From: a virus
IMG/VR virus record: IMGVR_UViG_3300004771_000003
Span: 1-44,974 of that record
Strand: one strand, 5' to 3'
DNA: 44,974 nucleotides
The notes beneath the pieces were generated by a model. The model searched no databases. It saw nothing but the letters and a program-made list of their open reading frames with translations, and was not told the DNA's origin. Both the position numbers and the translations under genes were made by a program. Shown here in pieces: positions 1-7,474 of this stretch (within the stretch, counting starts at the first letter, position 1; each line of letters opens with the position of its first letter).

Positions 1-1
1 G

Positions 2-334
2 ACCTATACGGCGGCGGGGGGTATCGGTGGAGCCGCCGGTTCAACCACGGCAGTGAAGGTGACGACGGGCGGTGCAGCGACAAACGGCAGCGTCAATATC
101 CCTGGCCAATTCGGCACCACCATCGGAAATATGTCAAACGGCGGGTTCTCCCAAGGCGGAAGCTGCATGTTTGGCGCTGGGGCCACCGCAGCCATCGTAT
201 CCGGCACTGCCGCTCCTGGCGTCAACGCTACGGGCTTCGGGGCGGGCGGCACTGGCGGATTTTCCGGGGCAGGAACGGCCAAAGCTGGCGGAAACGGCAC
301 TCAGGGCTTCTTCCTGGCAGAGTGGGGAGTATGA
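2..334 (+). CDS. Gly-rich tail protein, C-terminal part
   Basis: The frame is open from the left edge, so the 5' part is outside the window. The visible 110 residues are rich in Gly, Ala, Thr and Ser and end in FFLAEWGV. This low-complexity, glycine-rich composition is typical of the distal part of phage tail fibres or of carbohydrate-binding tail tips. It is followed without a gap by two secreted-type proteins (its TGA overlaps the next ATG as ATGA). The specific tail role is inferred from composition and position. Confidence 0.6.
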   Translation, partial: TYTAAGGIGGAAGSTTAVKVTTGGAATNGSVNIPGQFGTTIGNMSNGGFSQGGSCMFGAGATAAIVSGTAAPGVNATGFGAGGTGGFSGAGTAKAGGNGTQGFFLAEWGV

Positions 335-690
335 TGCTGCGAGGGGTAATCATCGCCGTAGGGTGCCTTCTGGCGGATCATGCGACCGCACAAGTGAACT
401 GCATCCCCATGACCGTGGTCACTCCGTACCAGACGGGGTCAATCCAGTCCATCGGCTACAATTCCGACACCAAGAACCTCGTCGCCGCATACCGCGCCGC
501 TCCGGTTACCATTCGAGCGTTTCAGGCTGTCCCGGCCCAGATTGCCCAGCGGTTTACCGGAATGACCAACGCTGATGCGTTCTTCAACGCCAACGTCGCG
601 CCCTACTACCACGAAGGTCTTCTGACAGAGCTTCATTCGGACCTGTGCCCAATACTGAATGAGAACGGAGCGTGGATATGGACGCACTGA
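331..690 (+). CDS. small secreted protein of unknown function
   Basis: This 119-residue protein starts at ATG 331, which overlaps the upstream stop. The N-terminus has the shape of a Sec signal peptide: one Arg, a hydrophobic run VIIAVGCLLA, then a likely cut after HATAQ. The mature part has only two cysteines and no domain I recognise. Its end overlaps the start of the tail-fibre-like gene, so the two are probably translated together. A signal peptide on a protein from a tail region is unusual. It may be a secreted partner of the next protein. Confidence 0.7.
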   Translation: MMLRGVIIAVGCLLADHATAQVNCIPMTVVTPYQTGSIQSIGYNSDTKNLVAAYRAAPVTIRAFQAVPAQIAQRFTGMTNADAFFNANVAPYYHEGLLTELHSDLCPILNENGAWIWTH

Positions 691-1697
691 GAAGGCTTTT
701 CGTCGCATTTATGGTGTCGTCCATCCCATGCATCGCTTGGGGGCAGACGATATCCACCCTTCCAGCCGCAGGAACTCCACTTGCGGGCACCGAGACGACG
801 GCATGTGTTCAGGGTGGACTGACGAAGAAGTGCACCGTTTCCAGCATCGCCGGGACGGCTACCCTCCCGACCATCGCGGGAAATACGTTTCTCGGAAATC
901 CTCAGTCAACGTCAAGCATTGCCGTCGCCACACCATTCCCTAGTTGTTTCGGCGCTCTGAACGCCCTGATATGGACGCCAGGATCTGGCCTAGGGTGCAA
1001 TAATTTTACCGGGGCTCTCACACTCAACGGGACATCAGCCACCAACGTCACCATTGGAACCGGAACCAAAACATTCACGACGCAAGCCGGGTTGCTACTC
1101 CAGGCTGGGCAATTCGCCCTCATTTCGTCTGCGGCGAATTCAGCGAATTATATGCACGGGACAGTGACGAGTTATAGCGGCGTGACGCTCGTAGTCAATG
1201 TTCTGGACGTTGGTGGGTCAGGGGCTAATGCCGATTGGAACATTTCCATTTCCGGTCCCCAGGGGCCTCAGGGCACGCCTGGGGCGGGCTCCATAAATGC
1301 GGGGACATCCGGTCAGATAACCTACTATGCGGGGGCTGGAACCACCGTGAGCGGTTCCAGTGTGATTGCCGTCACGGCGAACGGCATAACCTTGGGGAGC
1401 GGGTTCGTCGATAACGTAAGGACCATCACGGCTGCAGGCGCAGTCACGGTTCTGGCGACTGATTCAGTCATCTGCATCAACAAAGCCAGCGGCGCGGCGA
1501 CGACGGTTAATCTCCCATCGTCCCCCGCCACCGGCCTCAGTTATTGGATCAAGGACTGCAAGGGCGATGCAGCGACGAACAATATCACCGTCACCCCGAA
1601 TGCCGGGAACATCGACGGCGCTTCGACGTTCGTCATCCGCGTGAACAGAGGTAGCGCGAACATCAAATACACCGGCAGCGAATGGAGTATTTTCTGA
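678..1697 (+). CDS. collagen-like tail-fibre protein with signal peptide
   Basis: The protein has 339 residues from ATG 678 (GGAG about 8 bases upstream; GTG 672 is an alternative). It begins with a signal-peptide-like segment ending near IAWGQ. A stretch LPAAGTPLAGTETTACVQGG follows, a pattern common at the start of phage tail appendage proteins. A short collagen-like GPQGPQGTPG lies near residue 195, followed by Ser/Thr/Gly-rich beta-type sequence. It probably helps recognise the host surface. It overlaps the genes on both sides. The signal peptide is odd for a virion protein assembled in the cytoplasm. Confidence 0.7.
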   Translation: MDALRRLFVAFMVSSIPCIAWGQTISTLPAAGTPLAGTETTACVQGGLTKKCTVSSIAGTATLPTIAGNTFLGNPQSTSSIAVATPFPSCFGALNALIWTPGSGLGCNNFTGALTLNGTSATNVTIGTGTKTFTTQAGLLLQAGQFALISSAANSANYMHGTVTSYSGVTLVVNVLDVGGSGANADWNISISGPQGPQGTPGAGSINAGTSGQITYYAGAGTTVSGSSVIAVTANGITLGSGFVDNVRTITAAGAVTVLATDSVICINKASGAATTVNLPSSPATGLSYWIKDCKGDAATNNITVTPNAGNIDGASTFVIRVNRGSANIKYTGSEWSIF

Positions 1698-1942
1698 TGG
1701 ATGATCCGACAAACTCTGAGGTTCTATCCAGGCTGGGAGAATACCACGCTGACGTGAAGGTGGCTCTTGACCGAACCGTGCACCACGCAGAAGAGATAAA
1801 AGACCTGTACGAGCGCATGAACAGTCATTCCATCGACATTTCGAAAGCCAAGGGAACGGCGGCAACGGTTGGCGTCATCATGTCTGGAGCCATCGTCGGG
1901 TTGATCGAGTTGTTCCGACCTCTTTTCGGGGGGCACCACTGA
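1697..1942 (+). CDS. coiled-coil/TM protein, holin candidate (XhlA-like)
   Basis: This 81-residue protein starts at ATG 1697 (TGATG overlap, GGAG 8 bases upstream; ATG 1682 is less likely). A charged, heptad-like N-terminal part (about residues 5-50) is followed by one membrane segment, GVIMSGAIVGLIELF, and a short basic tail. That layout matches XhlA-type haemolysin/holin accessory proteins. It sits directly before the lysozyme gene. The holin role is inferred from topology and position. Confidence 0.55.
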   Translation: MDDPTNSEVLSRLGEYHADVKVALDRTVHHAEEIKDLYERMNSHSIDISKAKGTAATVGVIMSGAIVGLIELFRPLFGGHH

Positions 1943-2064
1943 TGGAAGCTCAAATTCTTCCGTTTGTTCGTCGGGGGTCGATAATCCCGCCCCACATCCA
2001 GGCGCAGAGAACTGCTGCCGCGTGGTGGCGATGGTATCTCTCCTGTTGGGGGATCTTCCTATGA
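1942..2064 (+). CDS. 40-residue peptide coupled to lysozyme
   Basis: This short frame starts at ATG 1942, overlapping the previous stop (TGATG), and its TGA overlaps the lysozyme start. The product is basic and ends with an aromatic, membrane-like run AAAWWRWYLSCWGIFL. Coupling at both ends is the main support. It could be a small lysis regulator or only a translational link. I do not recognise a family. Confidence 0.4.
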   Translation: MEAQILPFVRRGSIIPPHIQAQRTAAAWWRWYLSCWGIFL

Positions 2065-2519
2065 TGGATGGCCCCACATACACCAAGCTCTGCGAAGGGT
2101 TTACCCCGGTCGCTCAATTCGATGTCAATGGCTACGAGGTCGGGTACGGCTTCCATGGCCCCGATATCGTCCAGGGCACAACCATGACCAAGCCCGAAGC
2201 CGAAGCCGCATTCCCTTCCTACTACTCGGTGGCCACTGGCGGCGCTCGCCGTGCCGTGGGGTCCATCTGGGCTACGCTTGATTGCGTCCGACAGGCCGCT
2301 CTGGCGGATATGGCCTATGAGATGGGCGGCGCTGCATTGGCGGGGTTCCACCGCATGATCCTGGCACTCGGTCAGGAGGCGTGGGAAACCGCGTCAGAAG
2401 AGTGCATGAACTCTGCTGGCTATGGCCATTCCCCATCCGGCGGGGTCCGTGCTAGGGCGGCGCGGACGGCATCTATGCTACTCACCGGCAACTGGCCACG
2501 CGGCTTCGGAGGGATATGA
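2061..2519 (+). CDS. phage lysozyme (T4 type muramidase)
   Basis: The endolysin hydrolyses the glycan strands of peptidoglycan at the end of infection. It has 152 residues from ATG 2061 (ATG 2064 also possible; GGGGGA 8 bases before 2061). The segment KLCEGF then QFDVNGYEVGYGF aligns with the T4 lysozyme active site. Glu12 and Asp21 have the same spacing as T4 Glu11 and Asp20, while the T4 Thr26 position reads Glu. The later region with RQAALADMAYEMG matches the family core. No signal peptide is seen, so export would need a holin. Candidates lie on both sides. Confidence 0.8.
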   Translation: MMDGPTYTKLCEGFTPVAQFDVNGYEVGYGFHGPDIVQGTTMTKPEAEAAFPSYYSVATGGARRAVGSIWATLDCVRQAALADMAYEMGGAALAGFHRMILALGQEAWETASEECMNSAGYGHSPSGGVRARAARTASMLLTGNWPRGFGGI

Positions 2520-2521
2520 CC

Positions 2522-3019
2522 ATGGGCATGATCGAACTCCAGTTCTGCGCCTTTGATTCCATGATCGGCGAAGTCATAACATGGGGAACCCAAGGCCAAG
2601 TTGACCACGTTGATATCGTCCTCCGCGACGGGCGGTTGCTCGGTGCCCAGAACGAGGACGGCCTCGGCGGCATGCCATCGGGTGTCCAGATCAGGCCTGC
2701 GGATTATGGCGATAGCTGCGGCATGAAAACCCGCATGCGGGTGAAGCTTCCGACCACCATGGAATGCGAAGAAGCCGCCTATGAATGGGCGCGGTCCATG
2801 ATCGGAACCCCATACGACACCAAGGCCATCGCGGGCATCGCTCTCAACGAGGATTGGTCGCAGCCAGGGCACATGATCTGCTCCGGGTTCGCCACAGGCA
2901 TGCTATGCCAGCCCACGCCGTCCTTCCTGGGGAGATGTCTGGCCAAGCATTGGCGCATCGTCACCCCAGAAGAGTTGCTGCTGGTGTGCAGCGCATTTTC
3001 CCCCGTCATCAATCTGTGA
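2522..3019 (+). CDS. permuted NlpC/P60-like (YiiX type) hydrolase
   Basis: This 165-residue protein starts at ATG 2522 (GGAGGG 8 bases upstream; ATG 2516 overlaps the lysozyme stop but is only 2 bases from the site). It has a His-first, Cys-last order, VDHVDIVL around His29 and HMICSGF around Cys120. This is the hallmark of circularly permuted papain-like (YiiX/YebB) NlpC/P60 enzymes. These cleave peptide or amide bonds, often in cell-wall or lipid-linked substrates. Next to lysozyme it could be a second lysis enzyme or a virion-associated hydrolase. Substrate is unknown. Confidence 0.65.
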   Translation: MGMIELQFCAFDSMIGEVITWGTQGQVDHVDIVLRDGRLLGAQNEDGLGGMPSGVQIRPADYGDSCGMKTRMRVKLPTTMECEEAAYEWARSMIGTPYDTKAIAGIALNEDWSQPGHMICSGFATGMLCQPTPSFLGRCLAKHWRIVTPEELLLVCSAFSPVINL

Positions 3020-3036
3020 CCCAAAAGGAACCCATC

Positions 3037-3312
3037 ATGATCAATCTCGTCTCCGGGTCGAAGACCCTACTCACCGTTACCGGAGTGGATGCCATCGGTC
3101 GGACCATGGCCATCCCCGATCCCGTCTCGTTCGCTGTGGACCGTCCCGACATCGCCGATGTATCCTCTGACGGATGGCTGTCTGCCGTCGCGGAAGGAGA
3201 TGCTACAGTCACCGTCACCAGCGGCGAACTAAGCCAGTCGGTTCTGGTCACCGTATCCGCTCCTGTTGCGGTCGGTCTTGTCGTGGCCGAGTCCGCCCCC
3301 GTGGCGTCGTGA
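3037..3312 (+). CDS. BIG2-type Ig-like domain protein
   Basis: A 91-residue protein that is essentially one bacterial Ig-like fold. It contains the BIG2 signature layout: SGSKTLLTVTGVD, then VDRPDIADVSSDGWLSAVAEGDATVTVTS. Such domains are common on phage capsids and tails, where they bind weakly to carbohydrates or mediate contacts. The start is set by AAGGA 8 bases before ATG 3037. The TGA overlaps the next ATG. It lies in the lysis cluster but is more likely a virion or surface adhesion protein. Confidence 0.65.
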   Translation: MINLVSGSKTLLTVTGVDAIGRTMAIPDPVSFAVDRPDIADVSSDGWLSAVAEGDATVTVTSGELSQSVLVTVSAPVAVGLVVAESAPVAS

Positions 3313-3611
3313 TGTTGGCCGCGTTCAAGGGGTGGCTCCTGGCTCGGATGCAGGAGCGGACCAGCCACCTAGCCATCACCGGGGCTATCATGCTGCCGCT
3401 GTTGCAATTGGACGGCATGGTGCCGTTGCTGCATTGGCCCTATGGCGGAATCGTGGTCCTGTTCCTCTTTCCCGAGGCCCCTGCGTGGGCCAAACTAATC
3501 GGCCTGCCATTGCCGCCCCAGGTCGCGGCTTTGCTGTCCCAAGACGCCCAACCCAGCGGGCTTGACGTAAGGGCGTCGGCCATGCAGCCGCAGGAGAACC
3601 TCAATGCGTAA
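3312..3611 (+). CDS. two-TM membrane protein, class II holin candidate
   Basis: The product has 99 residues. Two hydrophobic segments, HLAITGAIMLPLL and GGIVVLFLF, are separated by a short turn. A soluble Gln/Pro-containing tail follows. The start ATG 3312 overlaps the upstream TGA. Size and topology fit a class II holin, and a lysozyme and a lipoprotein lie nearby. A second holin candidate is present at 1697-1942, so which one forms the hole is not settled by sequence. Confidence 0.5.
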   Translation: MLAAFKGWLLARMQERTSHLAITGAIMLPLLQLDGMVPLLHWPYGGIVVLFLFPEAPAWAKLIGLPLPPQVAALLSQDAQPSGLDVRASAMQPQENLNA

Positions 3612-3855
3612 TTTCTTACGTTTCGCCCACCTAGCCGTCATCGTCGCGCTGTCTGCCTGTGCAGCCGACGGAACCCTGTCCCCCCAGACCGTCAACGCCC
3701 TTCGATCGGCATGTGTGATTGATGGCGTCGAGCATCCCATGATTAACATGGCCGCATCGGCTGCTGGGTACGGGGCCATCGACAACGTGGCTTTTGCCGC
3801 CGCCAAGGCCAACTGCGATGCCCTCGGCGGCATGGTGTCACCTACGACCAAATAG
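3604..3855 (+). CDS. small lipoprotein
   Basis: This 83-residue protein has a lipoprotein signal, MRNFLRFAHLAVIVALSAC, with the lipobox LSAC placing the lipid on Cys19. The mature part is short and ends in a small Gly/Met-rich segment. It overlaps the two-TM gene by 8 bases. In phage lysis cassettes a lipoprotein in this place is often the outer-membrane spanin, but this one is not proline-rich and no inner-membrane spanin partner is evident. It is the last gene of the rightward cluster. Confidence 0.65.
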   Translation: MRNFLRFAHLAVIVALSACAADGTLSPQTVNALRSACVIDGVEHPMINMAASAAGYGAIDNVAFAAAKANCDALGGMVSPTTK

Positions 3856-3862
3856 GCATAGG

Positions 3863-3890
3863 AAAAGGCCGGAACCTTTCAGTTCCGGCC
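3863..3890 (-). terminator. rho-independent terminator of the leftward operon
   Basis: A perfect 9-bp stem, GGCCGGAAC against GTTCCGGCC, encloses a 6-base loop. Read on the minus strand it is followed by TTTTCC, so it should stop leftward transcripts coming from 9834. On the plus strand there is no U-tract, only a run of A before the stem. It lies between the ends of two converging gene groups. Confidence 0.8.
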
Positions 3891-3985
3891 ACCCGTCCGC
3901 TCGTCATGCTTGTCCACTCGGTAGAGTCGTCGCACAGGCCAGTCACCCATGCAAAGTCCGAGTGCGCTATGCCGCTGTCACTGGG

Positions 3986-4228
3986 CTATTCCACAATCCC
4001 GCGACCATGTGCGTCAACTCGCTTGCCCTGATCCACCCACCTGGACCACACACCCCAGAATGCAGACTTCTCAGAGAACTGATTATCGGCTACTTCACCG
4101 TCTCGTCTGCACCGGATTGGCCCAAAGCGTGGATGGTCCTCAAAGGTCACGTAGCGCGACCCGACTATGATGTGGACGATGTTCCCGCCAAGGCAGACGA
4201 TCCCATTCGGTACTCGGACACAAGTCAT
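3986..4228 (-). CDS. hypothetical phage protein, last of leftward operon
   Basis: The protein has 80 residues and starts at ATG 4228, which overlaps the upstream stop. GGAGG lies 7 bases before it. It is rich in Trp, Arg and Val, with a central FEDHPRFGPIRCRRDGE and a C-terminal SAFWGVWSRWVDQG. I recognise no domain. It is the last clear gene of the operon before the terminator, although a possible 23-codon frame lies at 3873-3950. Confidence 0.6.
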   Translation of the reverse strand: MTCVRVPNGIVCLGGNIVHIIVGSRYVTFEDHPRFGPIRCRRDGEVADNQFSEKSAFWGVWSRWVDQGKRVDAHGRGIVE

Positions 4229-4704
4229 CACCCACCCTCCACAATGCGCTTAACGATGGGGTCGGCCAGTACTTCACGAGCGCGGATAATATCGGGGTCC
4301 TCGTCCGGCTTCATCAGGTGACTGTCCAGCCAATTTTCGGCTAGAGCGATAACCGGTATCAATGCCCCCGCCAGCCGCTTGACGGCGGCTTGGGCTTCGT
4401 CGCGCTGATCCATGATTTCCTGCGCGGCCGAGAGGGCGGCTTGCTCTCCCCACACCTTCAGTCTGTATATCTCGGCCTCCAGCGCCCCGGCCTTACCCGC
4501 CCATTCCGTCACATTGTCCGCGAGGGCTTGGTTGGTGTCCTCCAGGGCTTCGATCTTGTCCAGCAGGGCGAGGACAGCGGCGGGACCGGCTTCGTTCTGA
4601 AAGGCCATGGACGCGGGCGCGCGCGGGTTTCGGCCTTCGCCACGGCGGTAGGCGGCCGCTTCGTCAATTGCCGCCTCGTCCAGCTTGCGGAGTTCGTCGT
4701 TCAT
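4228..4704 (-). CDS. coiled-coil hypothetical protein
   Basis: This 158-residue protein is Ala- and Glu-rich, with a clear helical coiled-coil segment from about residue 45 to 105 (ALLDKIEALEDTNQALADNV and onward). GGGAG lies 8 bases before ATG 4704. Its start overlaps the stop of the TM peptide upstream. Similar coiled-coil proteins are common in phage early operons and have no fixed function. It may be an adaptor or scaffold for host-takeover complexes. Confidence 0.65.
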   Translation of the reverse strand: MNDELRKLDEAAIDEAAAYRRGEGRNPRAPASMAFQNEAGPAAVLALLDKIEALEDTNQALADNVTEWAGKAGALEAEIYRLKVWGEQAALSAAQEIMDQRDEAQAAVKRLAGALIPVIALAENWLDSHLMKPDEDPDIIRAREVLADPIVKRIVEGG

Positions 4705-4802
4705 GGTAATGCTCCCTTAATTGCCGCCGCAGCTACGCGCCCTGCCGTCCACATGAAGGAACAGAAGCCGTATGCCGCGAAGAACGCGATAACGTGTTTC
4801 AT
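4701..4802 (-). CDS. 33-residue membrane peptide
   Basis: The start ATG 4802 overlaps the stop of the upstream gene and its own stop overlaps the next ATG, both in the ATGA pattern used throughout this operon. The product is MKHVIAFFAAYG followed by a hydrophobic stretch and the tail IKGALP, so one membrane segment. Function is unknown. A longer upstream start exists but lacks the coupling. Confidence 0.5.
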   Translation of the reverse strand: MKHVIAFFAAYGFCSFMWTAGRVAAAAIKGALP

Positions 4803-5035
4803 CGCTCGACCATCCTGTTGCAAAGCCAATTGGCCCCGATGTTGAAAAGCCCGATGGAATGGACGCCATCGGTCTGGCCCCACCCACAGACAATCACGTC
4901 GTCACCGGCCAGAAAGATACCGGCCCCACAGGTGACTTCACCGAGTTCGCCATCTCGGATTTGACGGGCCATAGCTTCCAGCAGGGCAGGTATGTCGTGG
5001 AGATTGCTCTTCGGCAGTTCGACAATGTTGGTCAT
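4799..5035 (-). CDS. hypothetical phage protein
   Basis: A 78-residue protein beginning MTNIVELPKSNLHDIPALLE and containing a Gly/Val-rich beta-like second half (VTCGAGIFLAGDDVIVCGWG). Comparable short proteins with this opening occur, from memory, in phages of Alphaproteobacteria, but no function is known to me. It is coupled by ATGA overlaps at both ends. Confidence 0.6.
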   Translation of the reverse strand: MTNIVELPKSNLHDIPALLEAMARQIRDGELGEVTCGAGIFLAGDDVIVCGWGQTDGVHSIGLFNIGANWLCNRMVER

Positions 5036-5322
5036 TCCGGCGTCCTGTTCAGGCTCGCTCCGTACGGTTCTTCCCCCGCCACAACAGCGGCAACCATGGC
5101 TTCGGCCAGTTCAGACATCTGGTCCTTGAGCCATGCAGAAGGGATGTCCTTACTGCGTTTGCGACACCCCGTGATGGCCCATTGAAGCCACTCAGGGTCC
5201 GACATGCAGCAATTGTCGAACCACCCGTCCTTATCGACATGGCCGGTGCAGTAGGCATTCCAGGCAATGTCAAAGAAGGCTCCCGCCAAGGCGGTTTTCA
5301 GGCGTTCTTCGGGCGTGTTCAT
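5032..5322 (-). CDS. hypothetical phage protein
   Basis: This 96-residue protein starts at ATG 5322, chosen because GGAGGT lies 6 bases upstream (GTG 5325 would be too close). Predicted mostly helical. It contains four cysteines including the pair DNCCMSD and a Trp-rich segment DPEWLQWAITG. Its start overlaps the end of a frameshifted gene (TGATG). Function unknown. Confidence 0.6.
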   Translation of the reverse strand: MNTPEERLKTALAGAFFDIAWNAYCTGHVDKDGWFDNCCMSDPEWLQWAITGCRKRSKDIPSAWLKDQMSELAEAMVAAVVAGEEPYGASLNRTPE

Positions 5323-5533
5323 CACCCCACCTCCTTCTTGGCATATGGGCTGGAGGCGATCACCGCCCTCACATAGCCGGTCGCCTCTAGATAGTCTGTC
5401 TCAAGCGGCGCTTGATCGGATAACAGCCACATGCGGCAGAGCGGCGCGACCATCTCATCCGTCGGCTCCCTCGGCACCAGCACCAGCTCGGCGGCGTCTC
5501 GGTCGTCTCGATGGGTTGGGTCCAGTCGATCAT
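5322..5533 (-). pseudogene. frameshifted small gene
   Basis: ATG 5533 overlaps the stop of the ATPase gene (ATGA), as elsewhere in the operon, and opens MIDWTQPIET. That frame then turns into Arg/Cys/Trp-rich sequence and stops after 48 codons. The -1 frame from about base 5506 onward is normal-looking: DRDAAELVLVPREPTDEMV and on to YAKKEVG. Its TGA at 5322-5324 overlaps the next ATG (TGATG). Adding one base near GAGAC would give a 70-residue protein. No slippery heptamer is visible, so a deletion or sequencing error is likelier than programmed frameshifting. Confidence 0.6.
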
Positions 5534-6471
5534 TTCAGCAACTCCATTTCGTCAGATTTCCGGGCCAATTCCTTGCGTGCCTCGTGGCCCGGTAGCAGCG
5601 CCTTTTGATCCGCCTTGCTCGCGCCCTTGAAAAATGCCTCATAGGCTGCCATTCCGAGGGCTGCGGCGGCATCGGCAGCGGCCGAAAGATGATCTACGGG
5701 CACCTCGCCACAGGCCCATGCCGCCAGCATCTCCCCGTGTCTCTCGGAAAGCTGATCTCCGTCCTTGAAGATTTCTCGGTGGTCCCCCTCCATCTTCCAC
5801 CCGGTGGGGTCGCTCAGGTCAATGACGCCCTTGCGGTCGGCTGCAAGCCGGAATGATACAGTAACTTCAAATGGGAAGGCGCTATTGCAAACCGCCTTGA
5901 ACCTCGGCTTCTTGGTGTCGGTATCAATAGATTCCTCGCCACGAATAGCGAATATGATTGGCATCCGGCGCTGAAGGAACGAATAGACCATGGCCTTATG
6001 GGCCATCTTAGGCGCAATCCACGATGCCAGCTTGTTCGCATTAGCGGCCCGCGTCTCATCGAATTGCCACCCCTTGGCGGCGGCATTGGCGCGCTGGCGC
6101 TCTACCATGGCCGCCATTTCATCGTTCTGCCAATCAAGGACGCCTCCGAGGCCAACCCATTCCATCGAGAACGAATCGATCAGCAGCACGTCATATCCCG
6201 CCTCTTCCGCCGATCTCGCTGCATCAGAGAACCTTTCCGGGCGAAACGGCGCATCCATCACGTTGGCGTCGAACTTGAATGACGACTTGAGGTGAAGCGT
6301 CCTGCCGCCCTCGGTGTCAAGGACTGCGATCTTGCCGTATGCGCCGGCGATGCCGCGCGCAAGACGGAGCGCGGAGAAGGTCTTCCCAGAATTTGTCCCC
6401 CCGACCAGTGCGACGAACAGGCCATGACGGTCGGTGAATTCCTCCGCAGGACGGAAATGGAACCCGGTCAT
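5530..6471 (-). CDS. P-loop ATPase, RecA/Sak4-like recombination protein
   Basis: The protein has 313 residues. The P-loop GGTNSGKT is at about residues 24-31, and a RecA-like Walker B, YDVLLIDSFS, is near residue 95. The Gly-Lys-Thr loop followed by ALRLARG and IAVLDTEGG is typical of phage AAA_24 or Sak4-like ATPases, which act as recombinases or annealing proteins. It starts four bases inside the end of the RecE-like exonuclease, and such nuclease-recombinase pairs work together on phage DNA ends. Whether it anneals single strands or only acts as an ATPase cannot be told from sequence. Confidence 0.7.
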   Translation of the reverse strand: MTGFHFRPAEEFTDRHGLFVALVGGTNSGKTFSALRLARGIAGAYGKIAVLDTEGGRTLHLKSSFKFDANVMDAPFRPERFSDAARSAEEAGYDVLLIDSFSMEWVGLGGVLDWQNDEMAAMVERQRANAAAKGWQFDETRAANANKLASWIAPKMAHKAMVYSFLQRRMPIIFAIRGEESIDTDTKKPRFKAVCNSAFPFEVTVSFRLAADRKGVIDLSDPTGWKMEGDHREIFKDGDQLSERHGEMLAAWACGEVPVDHLSAAADAAAALGMAAYEAFFKGASKADQKALLPGHEARKELARKSDEMELLK

Positions 6472-7466
6472 CTGTCATCCCCTTCGACATGCAACGGTGC
6501 CTGAGCCGCATCTGACCGCCTGAGCGCATCTGCACTCGGAACAGATTTGCGTTCAGGCTTGAACATCGGTTCCGGCCTCGCCCATCTCTCTTGGTGCCGA
6601 GTGAAAGACCACGGCGGCGGATCAATCCAGACCGTCCGGCGGGGGTAGTCAGGCCAGTCACCCGAACGGATACATTCCCCCCATAACTGCACCATCTTCT
6701 CTACTTTGTGGTCCGCATGTTCGGCAACCTGGGGCGGGATGGCGACCACAGCCATGGCGAACGGGGGAGACTGCTCAATGGCGACAAACCGGAATTTCGG
6801 GTTCGCAGATATTCCAAGGGCCTTCAATCCGCGACGGTAAAACGCCTCCTGAATATCCCACCCCATGTTCATGGCGTACCGACCGATCACTTCCGGGTTA
6901 ACGCTCATCTCGGTAGTCTTGATGTCGAGAAAGAACCCCTTCCCATCATCCGGCATCCAGTCCAGCCGCGACCGGCACCATATGCCGCCTTCCTGCCAGA
7001 TCAGCACGCGCTCGGGATTCCCGCGAGACTTCCACCCCGACAACTCTTCGTTCTGATCCATCTTGGCCGCCGCCGCCTCGGACATGGATACAGCCTGGGC
7101 GTGTTGATCCGGCAGGAGCGGAATTTTCCGGGCGGCATAGGCCGCGTCTCGCGCTTCTCGGATGGCGTCATTCGTGTACCCGGTCGGAATGTTTCCATTC
7201 TTGGAGGGGTAATCGGCAGGATTGATCACCACGATTTCATCATCGCTGCCGAGCAAAAGCTGATGGCACGCCGACCCCAGATCGAACGATTTCTTCCCGT
7301 CCACGTCATCGGTCGGATTGAGCCGAGGGTGGGCATGCCGAGCATGGGCCGGTGATTTGTCGTCAAGGATCTTGGCGATGCTGGCCGATAGAGACGGTTC
7401 TGCGCATGGGTCCGAATGGTATACATCGGCGGGGATATCGTAGACGCCGGGCTTAGAGATGATCAT
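6468..7466 (-). CDS. RecE/ExoVIII-like PDDEXK exonuclease (DUF3799 type)
   Basis: This 332-residue protein begins with GVYDIPADVYHSDPC and SLSASIAKILDDKSPAHAR, the usual opening of the RecE C-terminal/DUF3799 family. The catalytic core is visible: CRSRLDWM supplies the first Asp and FFLDIKTT the Asp-x-Lys pair. A helical AMNMGWDIQEAFYRRGL follows, as expected for the QxxxY-type motif region. It should degrade one strand of linear duplex DNA. The partner ATPase overlaps it by four bases. GAGG lies 6 bases before ATG 7466. Confidence 0.8.
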   Translation of the reverse strand: MIISKPGVYDIPADVYHSDPCAEPSLSASIAKILDDKSPAHARHAHPRLNPTDDVDGKKSFDLGSACHQLLLGSDDEIVVINPADYPSKNGNIPTGYTNDAIREARDAAYAARKIPLLPDQHAQAVSMSEAAAAKMDQNEELSGWKSRGNPERVLIWQEGGIWCRSRLDWMPDDGKGFFLDIKTTEMSVNPEVIGRYAMNMGWDIQEAFYRRGLKALGISANPKFRFVAIEQSPPFAMAVVAIPPQVAEHADHKVEKMVQLWGECIRSGDWPDYPRRTVWIDPPPWSFTRHQERWARPEPMFKPERKSVPSADALRRSDAAQAPLHVEGDDR

Positions 7467-7474
7467 GGCAGGCC

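Noticed and set aside
3873-3950. 23-codon minus-strand frame MGDWPVRRLYRVDKHD
   Set aside because: Its stop lies inside the terminator stem, and length is too small to support without other evidence; kept only as a note.
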